Shown here: one piece after another, positions 24,401 to 37,150 of the stretch
Numbering within the stretch: position 1 is the first letter of the stretch
Layout of the letters: each line of letters starts with the position of its first letter
NCBI GenBank assembly: GCA_013398015.1
Contig: VZRR01005734.1
Span: 62,001 to 126,000, forward strand
Direction of reading: 5' to 3'
DNA: 64,000 nucleotides
From: Oreocharis arfaki
Lineage: Eukaryota > Chordata > Aves > Passeriformes > Paramythiidae
Notes under the pieces: generated by a model
What the model saw: the letters and a program-made list of their open reading frames with translations, nothing else
The model's database searches: none
Told to the model about the DNA's origin: nothing
Position numbers and translations under genes: made by a program

Positions 24401-24974
24401 GTTCTACCTGTTCCATCCCTGGGTACAGCTCCAGTTGTGGGGAGTGCTCCATCCTCCCTTTGAGATGCAGAGATTGGGTCGGTCTCAGAGGGAGGTTCAG
24501 CGGGCAGTGAAACACAAATACATCTGCCCTCAGCTCGTGTGACTTGACAGAGCCAAACTGCCTCCAGTGAAGCTCTGTGGGTTTGTAGCAGCTGAAGAAC
24601 TGGCCCAATAGGACATGAAGAGCTTCCTACTGCAGATGAAGCAATTCACTTCTATTATTAGCAGCTGGACACTTTTTGAATCAGAAAGAATGGCAAAATT
24701 GACTTCCTTTTTGTTGGGTTATGAAGTAAAAAATGGGGTGTTGTCATCAGCAATATTGAAAAATGCCTCCTGATTTTGAGAAAACATCCTGCTGTTGAAT
24801 TGTATTAATTATTTACCAGCATATTAATCAGCCGTCACAGATGTTGGGAGTGTGTGGCATGTTCATACACATTAGGATGAGAGATTAATTTAGGGAAATT
24901 ACTACATGTTTCTGAAAATTACATTAAAAGTTTGGAGTGCCCTGAACTACAATATGACACGAACTGGGACCGAG
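18402..24974. other. Non-coding stretch, with a GC-richer patch at 18.53-18.91 kb
   Basis: No gene recognised. About 18530-18910 is GC-rich with repeated 'ctggcctgg'-like words and an open frame of 108 codons; the composition explains the openness. A T13 run lies at 20022-20034. An 8-bp inverted repeat (gatctgat 23998-24005, atcagatc 24017-24024) is the only other structure noted. Reverse-strand frames of 136 codons (20410-20820) and 141 codons (23126-23551) give unfamiliar peptides with no splice or start support. Confidence 0.5.
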
Positions 24975-25085
24975 GGCCTGAGAATCTGAATTCAATTTGT
25001 GACTCTGTCACTGACACCCTGTGTGACCTCAGGGAACTTATATAAGCTGTGTGTGCCCTATTTGCCTTTTGTTAAAGGAGAAGAA
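24975..25085 (+). repeat. MIR-like (CORE-SINE type) relic, forward
   Basis: The order of motifs follows the classic SINE core: 'gaattcaatttgtgactctg', 'tcactgacaccctgtgtgac', 'ctcagggaactt', then a 'tgtgccctatttgcc' remnant of the 'cctcagtttcc' block and an A-rich 'aaaggagaag'. This matches the tRNA-derived MIR arrangement in amniotes. Very diverged; the exact subfamily is not assignable by eye. Confidence 0.6.
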
Positions 25086-26320
25086 AAGAAAAACTTTCTG
25101 TTTCTCGTGTTTGCCTGCTTAAAGTTGGGGCCACTCGTTCTTTCTGTAGAGCACTGAAAAGAATGAGACCCAAGTCTCTTTGTGAGGGGCCCTGGGCTTT
25201 ACCATGAAGTAGTTTTAAAAGGAACAAATTCAGTAATATCTGGAATGCTGAATCCCAAAACAAGATTAGAACAAGGCAGCTCTGGGCTTGTACACACAAT
25301 GCTGTTTTTTAATTAGTACTTCAATCTTTCATTTTTTAAAAAAACTAATGATGTTTTAAAAAAACACTGATGTTTATCCCTCTCTCAACTACATATTTCT
25401 TTGTCACCAGAAAGGTGCAAAAAGGAGAAGAAAGGAAATCCTGTAGAGACCTTTGCCGGTGGGAGATCTCTTCAAGAGGGAGCTGCAGAATTAAGTCCAG
25501 CATTTATTTACCCAGTCCTGATCAGTTTAAAGCACAAATGCTCCAAGTTCTCATGGCTGTAGGACCCAGTGCTGCCTTGTTCTGAAAGCACAAGGGTGCA
25601 GTTACTTCATCTTCTGCTCTTCCATGAAGTGTTGGAAGTTCTCTCTCGTGATTTCCTTGGTGTGTGCCCCACAGGCCCAACATCTCTGCTGGGCTTGGGA
25701 GTCACAGCTCTGTGTCACTTGAAACTGCATTGCCTGAGATCCAGCAGTTTGCATGTGTTCCTTTGAGGCCTGGATGTTTAAGAAGCACATCTTCTTTCCC
25801 TTCAGAGATGCAAAGTAGCTGAATGGGGCGACCTAAGAGTATATCATGAGATTCCCTTGGATTCACAATCAGCCGTCTGCCCTGGATACAGATGGTGAGG
25901 GATGAGGGTAAATCCCTGAGGGTAAAGACCCATATGCCCGTGTGTGTTTGCCAGTTGTACAGAGGGTCACCCGCTGCAGCACCTCTTTAAAAACTTATCA
26001 TTAAGCCTGTCTCCTTTGTGAACTTTCTCATTATCATTTCATTGTGCTGCGCAGTTCTGGCCGGCCGCAATGAATATTGACTTCATGCTTGCTTTTCTAA
26101 TTGAATTACAGGGGAGCAGGCTGAGCCACTGAAGTTTCCTGCCTGCAGTCCTGCTTCCCTGGCAGCCAGCTGAATAGAGGCTGAAAGAAAAGCTGTTTGC
26201 TTGGGCATTATGGATAACAGAGACCTGTCACAAAGCTGCTACAATGATTTATTAAAAGACAGAAGAAAATGAGAGAGAAAGAGTCTTGCTCACTTTCAGC
26301 ACCAGCTGCTTGCTTTGCTT
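25086..26320. other. Non-coding stretch
   Basis: No gene or repeat recognised. It includes a ggccggcc palindrome at about 26060, and at about 26065-26120 a TAAT-containing segment that looks like unique, possibly constrained sequence, although only alignment could show this. Confidence 0.5.
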
Positions 26321-26469
26321 GTCTTCTTTCCTTTTTCTTTCTTCGTTTTTTTGTCTTTCTTTTTCTCTTTAGCACTTGCTTGCTTTCTCTTTCGTCCTCT
26401 TTCTTTCTTTCCCTCCCTCTTCTTCTCTCTTTCTCTCTCTCCCTCTCTCTCTCCTCTTCTTGATCTTGC
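26321..26469 (+). repeat. Polypyrimidine tract (CT/CTTT-rich)
   Basis: About 150 bases are almost entirely C and T on the plus strand, densest at 26401-26460 with mixed ctttctt and tctctctc units. It is an imperfect microsatellite or low-complexity tract. The reverse strand yields an open frame of arginine, glutamate and lysine (26208-26507), an artefact of this composition. Such mirror-type tracts can adopt triplex DNA in vitro. Confidence 0.9.
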
Positions 26470-29400
26470 CTTATCAAAAATAGAAAGAAAAAGTCAAAGA
26501 AAAACACATCATTTGAACAAATGCTTCAAGCATAAAGCATCATTCTCCAATCCTTAAATAACAGTCCCTGCCTAAGACAGATGTGTTTATCATTATGGTC
26601 AAATCATGAAAAAGATTATCACTGTAACTGCTCCAGCAAACAACATCCCATACATGTCCCTACAGTATTAGCCAGTCTTTTTAAGGAAATCCTACTGAAA
26701 AAACCAGAAGACTCTGTAGTTTACCTTTTCTACTGTTGAATTTGATTGTCAAACTCTTACTGATGTAATAGCCATGGAGTAAAGCCAAGTCTCAGTGCCT
26801 TTGCAAACACCACGTTGTATTATGTAGTTCACCAGCAATTCAGTTTACGGTGGTGCAGCACAATGAGAAAGATCCCAGGATTGCTCATGGAACTGCTTTT
26901 ACCAAAAAGACCCAGAGCTCAGCTCATGTTGCTTGATCTACATAGAGATCACTTGTGCTGGATTATTTTTCCCTCTTTAGTTTGTGTTTTCTTTTTTTTT
27001 TCTAACTTTAAAAAAGTTTGCTTCTGATCAAATAGTAAGATCAAGAAGTATAATTCTATTGAGTTACTTACATAGAGTGTGTAGCTCAAGGCTATTGGAC
27101 TAGGGCAACAGTTGTTTTGGTTTTTCATTAAAATCTGTGGTGGTTTATATTCCTTGTAGTTTATTAAAGGTGGCATTTCTGAAGTTTGGGCAGGGAGAGA
27201 AGAGAACTTTTTACCCAGCTCTGGTTAGGGCTAGCCCAGGTCAAAAACATTCAGGCTGTTGCCCACTAAGAATTTGGGCTTTCCCACAAGAATTTGGGAA
27301 GGTCTTTCTTCTTTCGATGTCTGCTTGCCTGGATCCATTTTCTCTCCCTCAAACTAGAAGATTTTAGCTCAGAGAAAGCTGTGTGCTCCCAAATCTCTGA
27401 CTGGACTTTGGTGCTTTGATACACTGTTAATTTTAAAAAGACCCACAGGATAGTAGTGTTCATCTCTATTCAAAGGACTTATTCAGACCTGACATTTTTT
27501 CCCATCCCAGGTTATCACCTAAATACATGCTTTGTTTGATTAAGTCATTATTGTTGTCTTTCCTGATTCCCTGTCTATCTTGTTGTTCTTTATTATTTTC
27601 TTTCTTCAATTTTATAGCCTTTCACTTCATTTTTTACAGCTTTTTAAATCTTCTTTTGTTCAATTCTAGTTAGCCCCAGCGTAGAAGTTCGCAATAATTA
27701 CTACAGAATAATCTGACTTTTCAGTGGCTGGCACTCTCCTTAGATTTAACCCTTCCCAGTGATTAATCAGGATTTAATCTTTGTTTGGAATAAGTTTATT
27801 GGTGACTGCTCTTTGGTAGCCACTAAGCTGTTTGCAAATAGAAGGGAGGTTTTCTGGTGACCTCACTGAAGATAGGGTGACAGGTGGATTTATTCTCAGG
27901 TTTACCTCTCTTGAAAGGGTAAACATGAAGCTGCAGCCAGCGCCTTTTGCATTGTAAAGAACACTTCCATGGGGCATATGTGTGCTGGGTAGGTACATCC
28001 CGTGTTGAAATGGAATGGCTTTTGACTGAATCTGAAGGGCCTTGGAACTTTATAAATGACCTTCTGGCACTTGAATGATTAGTGCTTTATGCCTTGTATA
28101 ACATAGCAGTGTGAGGAGATGTGTTGTTAGACACAGGCGTGTGCACATACACAGCAACAGCCACATCCCGGGGCTCTGTGGGGGTGCAGACTTATGTAGC
28201 CTCTTCTAAATAAAACTGGAGCATTTCAGAGGTTGTACTTGACAGGGATTTACTGTCATGAAATAGAAAACTTCCTTATGCTAGTAAAAGGATTCATTTT
28301 CTCTCCGCAGTCAGTGCTGGAATTGGTACCTCTGCTGGTGCTGGAATGGGTATCGTTCCCACAGGGGATTGGCTGCCCTGCTGGATACAGACTAGAAAAC
28401 TCCTGTTAACTTCACTGGGACCAGGATATCCTCCACCTGTTTTGTAACTCCTATAAAGAAAACCTATTACCCAGGTATGTATCTGGCAGCAAAATGAGCA
28501 CCTTGCATTTAAGAACTGTGGCATGGGAACCATAAGCAATCAATGCACTGAAAAGTGGCATTACAATTTCTCTCAGCAGAGGAAGATTTTGAGTAAACAA
28601 TCACAATTTTTTACCATGTTTATCTTAGCTATGTCATAGATTGAAGAACTGAATATAGTTTTTTTCCATGGCTAGCTAGCTGGCCTGAGTAACAATTGAG
28701 CCTTTGAAGCAACACAAGGGATTCTGACCATTTTCTTAGATTTGGGGTCACTGTGGAAAGGAAGTTTTATAAGCCACCTACGCACTATTTCCGCCTGGAA
28801 TTGGAGAGAGAATCTTTCTGGATTACAGGCATTTGAAACCCATGAACCAGTTTAACTCCACAATTCATTCCACGAAGCTCAAGACAGGAACTGCATTGTG
28901 TGGCATTCTCCCATCAGGACTGGTAGCCATAAATCAAGATAAATGCCTTTCTGAATGACTTGCTACAGTTCAGCCGCAGGATCTGGGCTGGAGGCAGCGA
29001 CCACGAAGTGAAGTGCTTTGGCCTGTGGTATTCGGAAGGTCAGGGCTGGAGACCACGATGCTTCCTCAAAAAGCTGTGAATCTTCACATTGTATATTATT
29101 CTGTGTTATGGAAGTGTGCAAGAAGCACAAGATTTTTAATCGCTAGTAATTTATTTTCAGCAACAGAGATCGCTGTGATTGCCCAGAGTTTGGTATGTTT
29201 TCTGAAGGAGACAGAAGGAAAGAAAATCCTTCCACTTCGAAAAGCACAATGTTTTGGCCAGCTTTTTGTGCTGGCAGGGATCCTGTGTTAGAGTGAGTTC
29301 CCTGAAAGGCGAACAAATTGCCCACCATAGACAGCTACGATGAATAACATTCCCTGTCTTTGCAAAAAGCACTGCTTACAGTTCCCCATGCAATCCCAGC

Positions 29401-30499
29401 ACCCTGCAACATGCGGTACATTGGGGTTTATTTGGTTTTTACAAGCTATTATTGCCATTCAGCAAAGTTAATCCTTGAGAGCAAGGGGTGTTTTGTGAAG
29501 CCAAGACTTCAGCTGCCTGAGTACAAGTCTGCTTTGCTCATTCTGGCAGCAGTCATGAACAACACCTTGGATAAACCACTTCTGTGAACAGATCAGGGAA
29601 CCAGGCTGGCAGGTGCTGGTCCATGCTCTGGTATTAGCCTGCTGGCTGATCTTAGATGTGTGACCTCATTTATTCATTTCTCCCTTCCATTCCCTCCTTT
29701 AGTCCTGTTTGCCCACACTGTCCTGTCCCCGAGGCAGAGTTTTTTCTATATATTTTTACTGTACTTACGAGAAGAGTCCTACTTTGTGTCGCGGATTTAG
29801 AGTAGCTTCAGAGACAATGCTCAAGATGTGCTGGCAAAAGCAGTGGCCTCCAGAGCATGCCCAGCCCTGTATGCAGGTGCCTGCTCTGTCAGTGCATGTG
29901 GTCCCACAGCCTGGATCTCTTTGCCCAGCCTGTGGGAGAACCACCAGAGGCGAGGCTCCCTCTGCCCATTGCTGCCCCAGTGAGCTCTGTGCTACTACAA
30001 AATGAAAAACAGCTCTTCCTGGGTGTCATGGCTGTTACCTCTGGTGGCAGCTGAGTTGGTGCAGCGCTTCCAGAGCTGTTTGCTTCTTCTTCCTAAGATA
30101 CGGTAGCAGGTAATTGTGTTGCCTCCTGAAGACGGGATACCCACCTTTGACAGACCTCTGGCATGCAGACTGCCCGGAGGTTTATTAGTCTGACATCATC
30201 CAGCAGGAAACAACCTAAGAGGCTCTGCATAACTACAGCAACCTCTCAGTTTCTAAAAATTAAAATTATATGCAGTGGCTTCTGAATACAAGTATAGGAA
30301 TGTTTATCAATCCATTTAATTAAGTCTTTCTTAATTTAACAAGCTTTGCTCAGCAGGGTAGTGATAAATGCACACAATTTCACACTTCTGACAGGCATGT
30401 TTAAAAAGAAGGAAGGGAGAGAAGGGGGAAAAAAAATTCAACAGAGCTCCCTAAATGGTAATTCAACTTAATTTTTTAACAAGACTGTTTTGGCTTCAG
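26470..30499. other. Non-coding stretch, unique sequence
   Basis: No gene recognised. A weak MIR-like trace ('gctggctgatcttagatgtg' followed by 'tgacctcattt') may exist at about 29630-29672. Open frames are at most about 99 codons. Around 30300-30350 there is a TTAATT-rich segment. Confidence 0.5.
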
Positions 30500-30544
30500 A
30501 GTGATTCCATGACCTACAGCAATGATCAAAGTGGTGCCGCAGTG
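30500..30544 (+). other. Candidate microexon (45 bp)
   Basis: The acceptor ttggcttcag precedes it and the donor cagtg|gtgagt follows. The 45 bases are 15 whole codons in the only open frame (S-D-S-M-T-Y-S-N-D-Q-S-G-A-A-V), so inclusion would preserve the reading frame, a property of vertebrate neuronal microexons. The other two frames both hit tga. The pyrimidine tract is moderate. The short length makes chance easy; the peptide is not recognised. Confidence 0.2.
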
Positions 30545-33432
30545 GTGAGTCTCCTGCAGCCGGAGCACTGCTGAGTGTGCTGCAGCAGGCTCTGCCCTGC
30601 TCAACATTTCATCTCTCAACCAGGTGCTTCATTCTCCTGTATCAGAGCTGCTGGGCTGACCGGACGCTCAGGTCCCTCAGCACAGCAGCCCACAGCTTAA
30701 TCAGGACCGTGAGAGGTCCAGAGAAGGGATGGCAGAGCAGAAAGAAAAGGTTTGTAGGTGTTCAAAGGATTGCCTGTATGTACCTTTCTGGGCCATCAGT
30801 TAAATATTTGTAACTGTCCTGGGTGCCTCTATATTGTTCAGGTATTTTCCAGTCTAATAAATTTGGGTTAATACTGGCAGGAACAATGTCTTGTTGCTAC
30901 AGAAATAGCAAAGCTATTCTACTTCACTCTGAAGAGAAGGGCTGGCTCTGCACACTTTGTGCCTGTTCCATGGAAGCCACGAGGTGCAGGACAATCTGTG
31001 GCATCGCTCCCTCGCTCTGCACGGTAAGCAATGCCCACAGTGGTGCTTATGTGCTGTGCTGGTGAGCTCTGCACCCATCCCTCAGGGGAACGTTTCAAGG
31101 CACAAAGGCTGGAGAATGTTGGAGAACCTGGTGCATTTCTCAGTGTACATGAAAACTGTTCGATACTGGCATAGAATTGCTCTGTGCTTAGACCATTTAT
31201 TAAAGTCTAGACGCAACATAAAAGCACGTAAATTGGTTCCAGTCGCCGCTAGTAAAAACTTCAGCTTGAGCTGGGAATTGATTGGTGAATCTCTTAGCGT
31301 AATTAAAATTGACTGTTAAAGTTTCTCCCGCTTAATTGGTAACACTTTCTTTGGAAGTCAGCGAGTTAAGACTGTTGCTGGATCATTTAAAGGAGTTCCT
31401 GTGTATATGATCAGAACTCAAATGCAGTTTTATGGAGAGGTTTACAGTTATGTTCCACCCTGGTGGTCTTTCATCCTGTATCTTTCCTATTTAAGATTTA
31501 TGCTGTCATTCACCACAGCCTAATTGTGTTTTGATAAAAATGAAACGATTGCTGACGCATTTCAGACTGAAAGCCGATGACATTTTGAAGCTTTCAGTAA
31601 GATGATCTGAAATACTGTACTGCTCAAAGCCCCTGTCTCCCTGCAAGCCTTCGTTTTTAATTCCAACATTTGTTAGTCAGTTTTGTACAGATTCTAATAG
31701 GCACCTATAACTCCTCTCTGAGTGTCCTGCCAGCAGTGTGTTATTCAGTGTGCCGAATAACTCATGCAGATTTTTCATTCTTTCTTTATGAGGAGAAATG
31801 TGTAGAGTGTAGCCCTTGTGTTTAGACTTTTAAAAAAATTATATAAATTTAAAATTACACAGGTTGGTCTATTCTCTGATGAAGCACGTCTTATCCTTTG
31901 AGTACCAGGCAGCTGGGTTTTTGGTGGCTTTCAGCTCCTCAAGGATATCCTTCCACAGTCTTGGTACAGACCCACTTCTGGAAGTTGGTCTTACAGGATG
32001 GTACCACCGGACATACTTAGCTCTCTTTAACATAAGCTGTCTTGTCCTGACTAGCCATGGACTTAATCACAGCATTAGCTGCTCTCCTGAATCAGGCACT
32101 AGAGATACACTTAATTCTCTCCACAGTCATGGTATTTTTAGCACATGGCAGCCAGAGCTTATCATTAGCAAAATGTAAATGTGTCAGGGGATCGTGGATG
32201 GGCACTACAGAAGAATTGTCACCCGCTAGACTCAAGATGAGGAGCTTTCATAACTGTGATTAATGTCCTGCGGAAAAGGCAGGAAGACACTCAGGTTACT
32301 TGGCTGGAAGTGATGCACTTACGCAGTTGGAATTTGTTTTGGAAGACACAGTTATGTACTTGCCAACGTTTGGTGTTGCATGAAGAATCCACAGAACACA
32401 GAAAGAGTTCATTGGACCTTGTTAACTTGCCATCAGAGCTGTGAAAATTGAGGCCAGTTGGACCCTTACATGCCTTGGTATCCTTGCTAATGATGCACAT
32501 GGGCAGAAACACGTACCTTAAACACTTCCTGTGCCACCGTGATGGGCTCAGCAGTGTTGGGAACAGGAGATCGAGGTTAGTGCTCTATGCAGCTCTTTGA
32601 AAGGAGTACAGTGTCACCTGGACTGGTGCCAGGGCATCCCAAGGTGAAGCCCTGAAAGTTTAAGAGGTGTTCAAGAATAACGCGTGGGTCTGATCCCAAG
32701 CTGCTGAAATCACTGGGGATATTTTGTTAGTACCGGTGGCCTTTGTCTTAGCTGCTTCTAACAAAAGCATTTTAGAGGGATGTGAGGTGTACTTTGGTGA
32801 TAAAGGAATGCTTAAATACTCTTGCAGGTCATTCTGCCACTCTGACTAAGGGCCTCTGGTAACAGAATTTCAGAGCTGCACAAGTTATATCTGGACTTCA
32901 GAAGTGATTTTTGTTACGCTGTGGTTAAGCTGCCTAAATAGTCCTTGCTAGAGCAGCTACATGCTGCAGGTGCTTGTACTCCATAACAGTTTTGTTTTGT
33001 ACCATACTGTGTTCCTTTCAAAGCCACAGAGCCAAATGCCAGCCTCAGCTTCAAGCCATTGAACTGCAAACTAGTGAGGACCCAAAAAAACCAGAGAAGT
33101 ATTATATTTTGTGGTACATGTGCTGTTTATACAGACACAGTTGTCTTTCTTTATTTCATCGACTTAAAAAAAAATAAAGACTTCTTTAGTAAGTTTCGAT
33201 GCCATCTTTACACCTCTCTGTTAAAGGGATGGTAACAAAGACAATCTAGGTATTACCATGAATAGAATCTAGAGCTGTGATTTTGACAGTCCTGCAAAAT
33301 ATATCAAGAGGGATTTCTGAATGACATTTGTGTCTTCTGTTGCTCTTGCTGCTACAGGATCATTCCCAGTGGCTGCCTCATGGCTGTCTCTCTTTTTTTA
33401 TGCACATTTTTTTATATTCATGTGTAGGATGA
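30545..33432. other. Non-coding stretch
   Basis: No gene recognised. An open frame of 120 codons (30957-31319) and a possible acceptor-donor pair (30902-31020) overlap, but two frames are open there, so this is not convincing. The 31320-31600 portion has unique sequence without repeats and could be constrained. Confidence 0.5.
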
Positions 33433-33500
33433 GTGGGCTTGGAAGTTACCTTTAAAGATTGTCTAGTCCAGTCATGAAGATCACGGAGTCCAACCCGTGT
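33433..33500 (-). mobile_element. Possible CR1 3' end relic
   Basis: The phrase 'ttggaagttacctttaaaga' followed by 'ttgtctagtcca' resembles the reverse complement of CR1 3' UTR ('ggaagggacctttaaaga' then 'tcatctagtcc'), and 'gatcacggagtccaaccc' resembles the second CR1 subfamily. The two tails sit next to each other, suggesting either nesting or coincidence. The following cacacac run (about 33500-33520) is a simple repeat. Much less certain than the three clear CR1 copies. Confidence 0.4.
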
Positions 33501-36500
33501 ACACACTCACACACACGCCCCCAAAGATCTTCTTGCACACTTACATCTCCATAGCACTGAGCTGATAAATTGTACTCAGAACGAAGAGTTATTTCAGCTC
33601 TGCAGAGGGTATAACACAAAGGTTGTCTCACAATATACGGGCCCTGCCATCCTTGACAATGACCCCTTGGTTACTCAGTGTGTGAGCAAAATCTTTTTGG
33701 CTTTAAAATCTGTCCCTAGTATATGAAAAGATGAGTTCTCCTTGATTTGGCCATTTTCTCTGCTTTTGACAGAGGATCAGTAGGAGAAAGTAGTGATGAG
33801 CATGCCCAAAGAGATTGCTTTAAGCATATTTGATTTTCTTTTCATGTGTGCAACACGTTCCAATTCCTTTTAAGCGGCAAGGTCGTTTAAGAGTGCCATG
33901 CCAGAGGTTTTTCCTTTTCTCATCATTCAGTTTCTTAAATCTTATTGTCAGCCATGTTCCTTTTGAGTAGCAGAGCAGCTGCTTGGGGTCTGCTTGTGTG
34001 GTTATAATCCCATTAAAAAGCCTTCCATTATGTTGCTAATATATTTATAAAGGAACTAGTCACCTGAGATTAGTGGTTGATTCTTCTCCCTGGACATACT
34101 GTACTGAAACAGAATTATTCCCGATCCCCCAGCTTGTTAGATACAACCAGTTGCATTTGTCACGGTGCCAAATTGGCTGAAATAGATTAGCAATTAATGC
34201 AGAACATGCTTTCCTATGTTTGTAAAGTCCTTGTAATCATCCCTGACAATCATCTTCTCATCAGCTCTTTCCTGATAGCGCTGAGATGGCAGATATGCTG
34301 GGGCTTTGGGAGCTTATGGTCTTTCATGGGAAATATGAAAGGCATTGAAAAAACATCCTGACAGAGCAGGTGAGGAATCTTGCAAAAAGGAGCCCTTAAA
34401 AGCCATTTCAGAAGGCATTATTCTGTAGGTTTTTCTCAGCCATTTCCAAGCATGCAAAGCTAAGGAAGACAAAGTAACTGCTGGGGGGGATTTGCAAAGT
34501 CACTGGTACATCTGTGCTGTGACTTATAGACGTGACTGCAACCATGGAGACACTTCTGAGGTCCCTTAGACTGGTCAGTCTGGGGTACTGATCGCAACAA
34601 AGCAGAGGCCACACAGATTCAGCCAAGGCTGCAAAACCCACTTGAGACAGCTGAGTAAGTGCTCAGGCACTGATCCTGCAGGAGGGTTTGTGTGTCTCTC
34701 AGTAGTTTATCAGGCAACTTCAAATAGGTTTGAAGGCAGGGTCTTTCTCACTTTCAGCATCATCTAAGGGCTCACCTGCAGTCTGCCTCTCCATGAGAGG
34801 AATCTCTGATCTGCTGCAAAGAACTTTTTTCTGAGTCCTTATGAAGCCCAATTATCATCCCAAACCTTTTCTCTCTGTATCCAGTATGACCAGCTTCAGA
34901 GCAAGAGGCTTCTTACAGCTTCAGCCACCTGTGAAGTCTTTCTTTATCTACACATCAATTCTCCATCTCAGTTGAAATCAGATCTCTGTTTCCTTGCCTC
35001 CATTTCATAGGTTTATTCTGCTGCTGCTCTTGGCTTCTCTCTGCATTTTTAGCATTTGTGTTGTAAAGTGTTTTCAAATCCAGGCCTGGGGGATTTTGTT
35101 TGAAGTGGTATTGGAGGATGAGCGCAATGGCATGGACCCCTGACCTAACTAATACTGGGTTGTTTCTGCCTACTCCTCTCAAGGGAGGAGGGACCAGGGA
35201 ATGGGTAGCTCTGCTCTGGGAAGCAGAGCAGCCCAGCCTAAGGAAGGACCAGCCGGAGATGGGGTAGCTCAGGTGGCCAAGGACTGTGCCCACAAAAACA
35301 ACTCCGTACTAAGAGTATCTGAGCTGTGTACAGGCCAATATAGTTCTGTCATGTGGAAGTCCATCTCTCTTGAATCTCTGGTTTTGATTCCTGCTAACCA
35401 TGGTTTTCTCCATACGCATTCCTACATTGTTCTCATAACTGGGCTGAGTCCTTTGGAAATGCAATGTCTGAGCCAGCTGGTCTACAGGAGACCAACGTCA
35501 CTTAAACGCCTCTTGTATTTTAAGCCCTGTTGTGGTGTGGAAATTTGTGATAGAAAAGCACAATTTGGAGGACTAAACTAAAAGCACTGTCTATAGCTGG
35601 AGCAATGAATGATGGGGATACGATGGATGCAGGAGGAGAGCAAAGCTCCCTGCAAAAAGTAGTTGTTCCAAAATGCAGTCTAGCTGCTTTAACCAAAATG
35701 TCTAATGTATGGCTTGCCAGTGCCTTCAGTCTCTCTTTTCATTTCCTCTTAGGGGAAACGGTTCCTTGGAACTGTTGTGGTCTCCTTGCATTGCTATGCT
35801 GGCAGTGAAACCCACGGAGCCAGATTCGGGAGCCTGCTGCCAAAGGTGTTAGGAAAGAGCTGTTCATGGCAGCGAGGGCCCTGAGTACAGCACAGCGCGT
35901 CGGGCTTCAGCTACCTCCAGCTGTCTGGAAGTCCCCAGGAGCTCCTCAGTCAGGGACACAATTCTGAGTAGATTTGAGGCAGTTCTTTATTGCACTGGGA
36001 GGTCAAACCATTCCTGCTGGCCACCAGGACTTGAGGCTGAAAACTGTCTTTTACCCAAGCCAGACACTCGTCAGTCATGGGTTGAATGCAGCTTGGTGGA
36101 AGCAAGGGATCTGGCCCAAAGGTCTGTTCAAATGTTTCCATTTCATGTGGCTTGGTATTGTAACATTCTCCCCTGGTTCTAACAAGTTGTGCGAAATTGT
36201 GAAGCCAAAGCAGCATTCTTCCTTTAAAGTTTCAAAATTAAGAGAAATGGTTGTGGGGTTGGAAACTTGGGAGAGATGTGCTGTGGTTATCTGCTGGTCC
36301 AAGAATAAAATTCCTATGGCTTTGTACAAAAGCACGGAGTAGTTGTCTATTAAAAATTGAAATTAAAAAAATATTTCAAGTCAGGGTACCTTTTTAGTGG
36401 CAGCTGGACAATGTTTAGAGGATTTGAGAGGCCACACATTTCCTTCTCATGTGCCTCTGCGATTCCCGTAAGTGCAAGAAGTGCAAGTCAGAATCCCTGC

Positions 36501-37090
36501 CAGGGGAACTGGAGCGACAAGGGGAGCAACATGCATAGCCTGGGGCTGGGCTTTGAAAGGAAGTACACCTTGGACATGGGAAGAGCCGGAATGCAGCTGT
36601 CCTGACTGGAGTGTCAACACCACGGGGCCTTTCGGGCCAGGACAAATCAGATGCAAACCTTTGCAGCCAGAATACATTTCAGCATCCTTGAGGGAACCAT
36701 AACTGCCTCGAAAGCCCAGAGCTGGGCTGGTTGTAACCTTCGTGGTGGGTCTGGCAGGATTTATCCTAGAAGTGGTCGTGTTTTGAGCAGGAAGGATTCA
36801 ATGGCCTCTAGTCGCTTTACCCAGAAGGAAGAGGCCAGACTCTTGTCTTTGTGGAATAAAGGAGGTTACACATTGGCTACACATGAACAGGGTGATCCAT
36901 TTATATAGGGGGAATCTAGGCTCTCTATGGGATTGATAAATGACTCTGAGAATGAGTAAAAATGGTTGGAAAAAGCTTTTAAGTTTTGTTTAAATTAAGC
37001 ATCAAAAATCAAAACATTAGAGGGTGTTTAGAGAAGTGCCTGAAACTTGGAGACCCTGAGAAGAACCAGAGAGGGAATCAAAGAGCCTGG
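33501..37090. other. Non-coding stretch, unique
   Basis: No gene recognised. Two short hairpins lie close together at 35173-35190 (ctcctc/gaggag) and 35208-35229 (gctctgct/agcagagc). At 36357-36702 four overlapping frames on both strands are open because of local base composition. Segment 34130-34200 has TAAT motifs and looks unique. Confidence 0.5.
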
Positions 37091-37115
37091 AAAAAAAAAA
37101 AAGAAAAAAGAATAA

Positions 37116-37150
<35 letters not shown>
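37091..37150. repeat. A-rich run and (GA)n microsatellite
   Basis: A12 at 37091-37102, then A-rich sequence, followed by an uninterrupted GA dinucleotide repeat from 37119 to about 37142 and a short gggagaga tail. Typical slippage-prone microsatellite. Confidence 0.95.

Noticed and set aside
26208..26507. Reverse-strand open frame encoding an arginine/glutamate/lysine-rich peptide
   Set aside because: It is the translation of the polypyrimidine tract; low-complexity artefact.
29930..29960. CTCF-like 'ccaccagaggcg' word
   Set aside because: It departs from the core consensus at two key positions (the GGC part is shifted).
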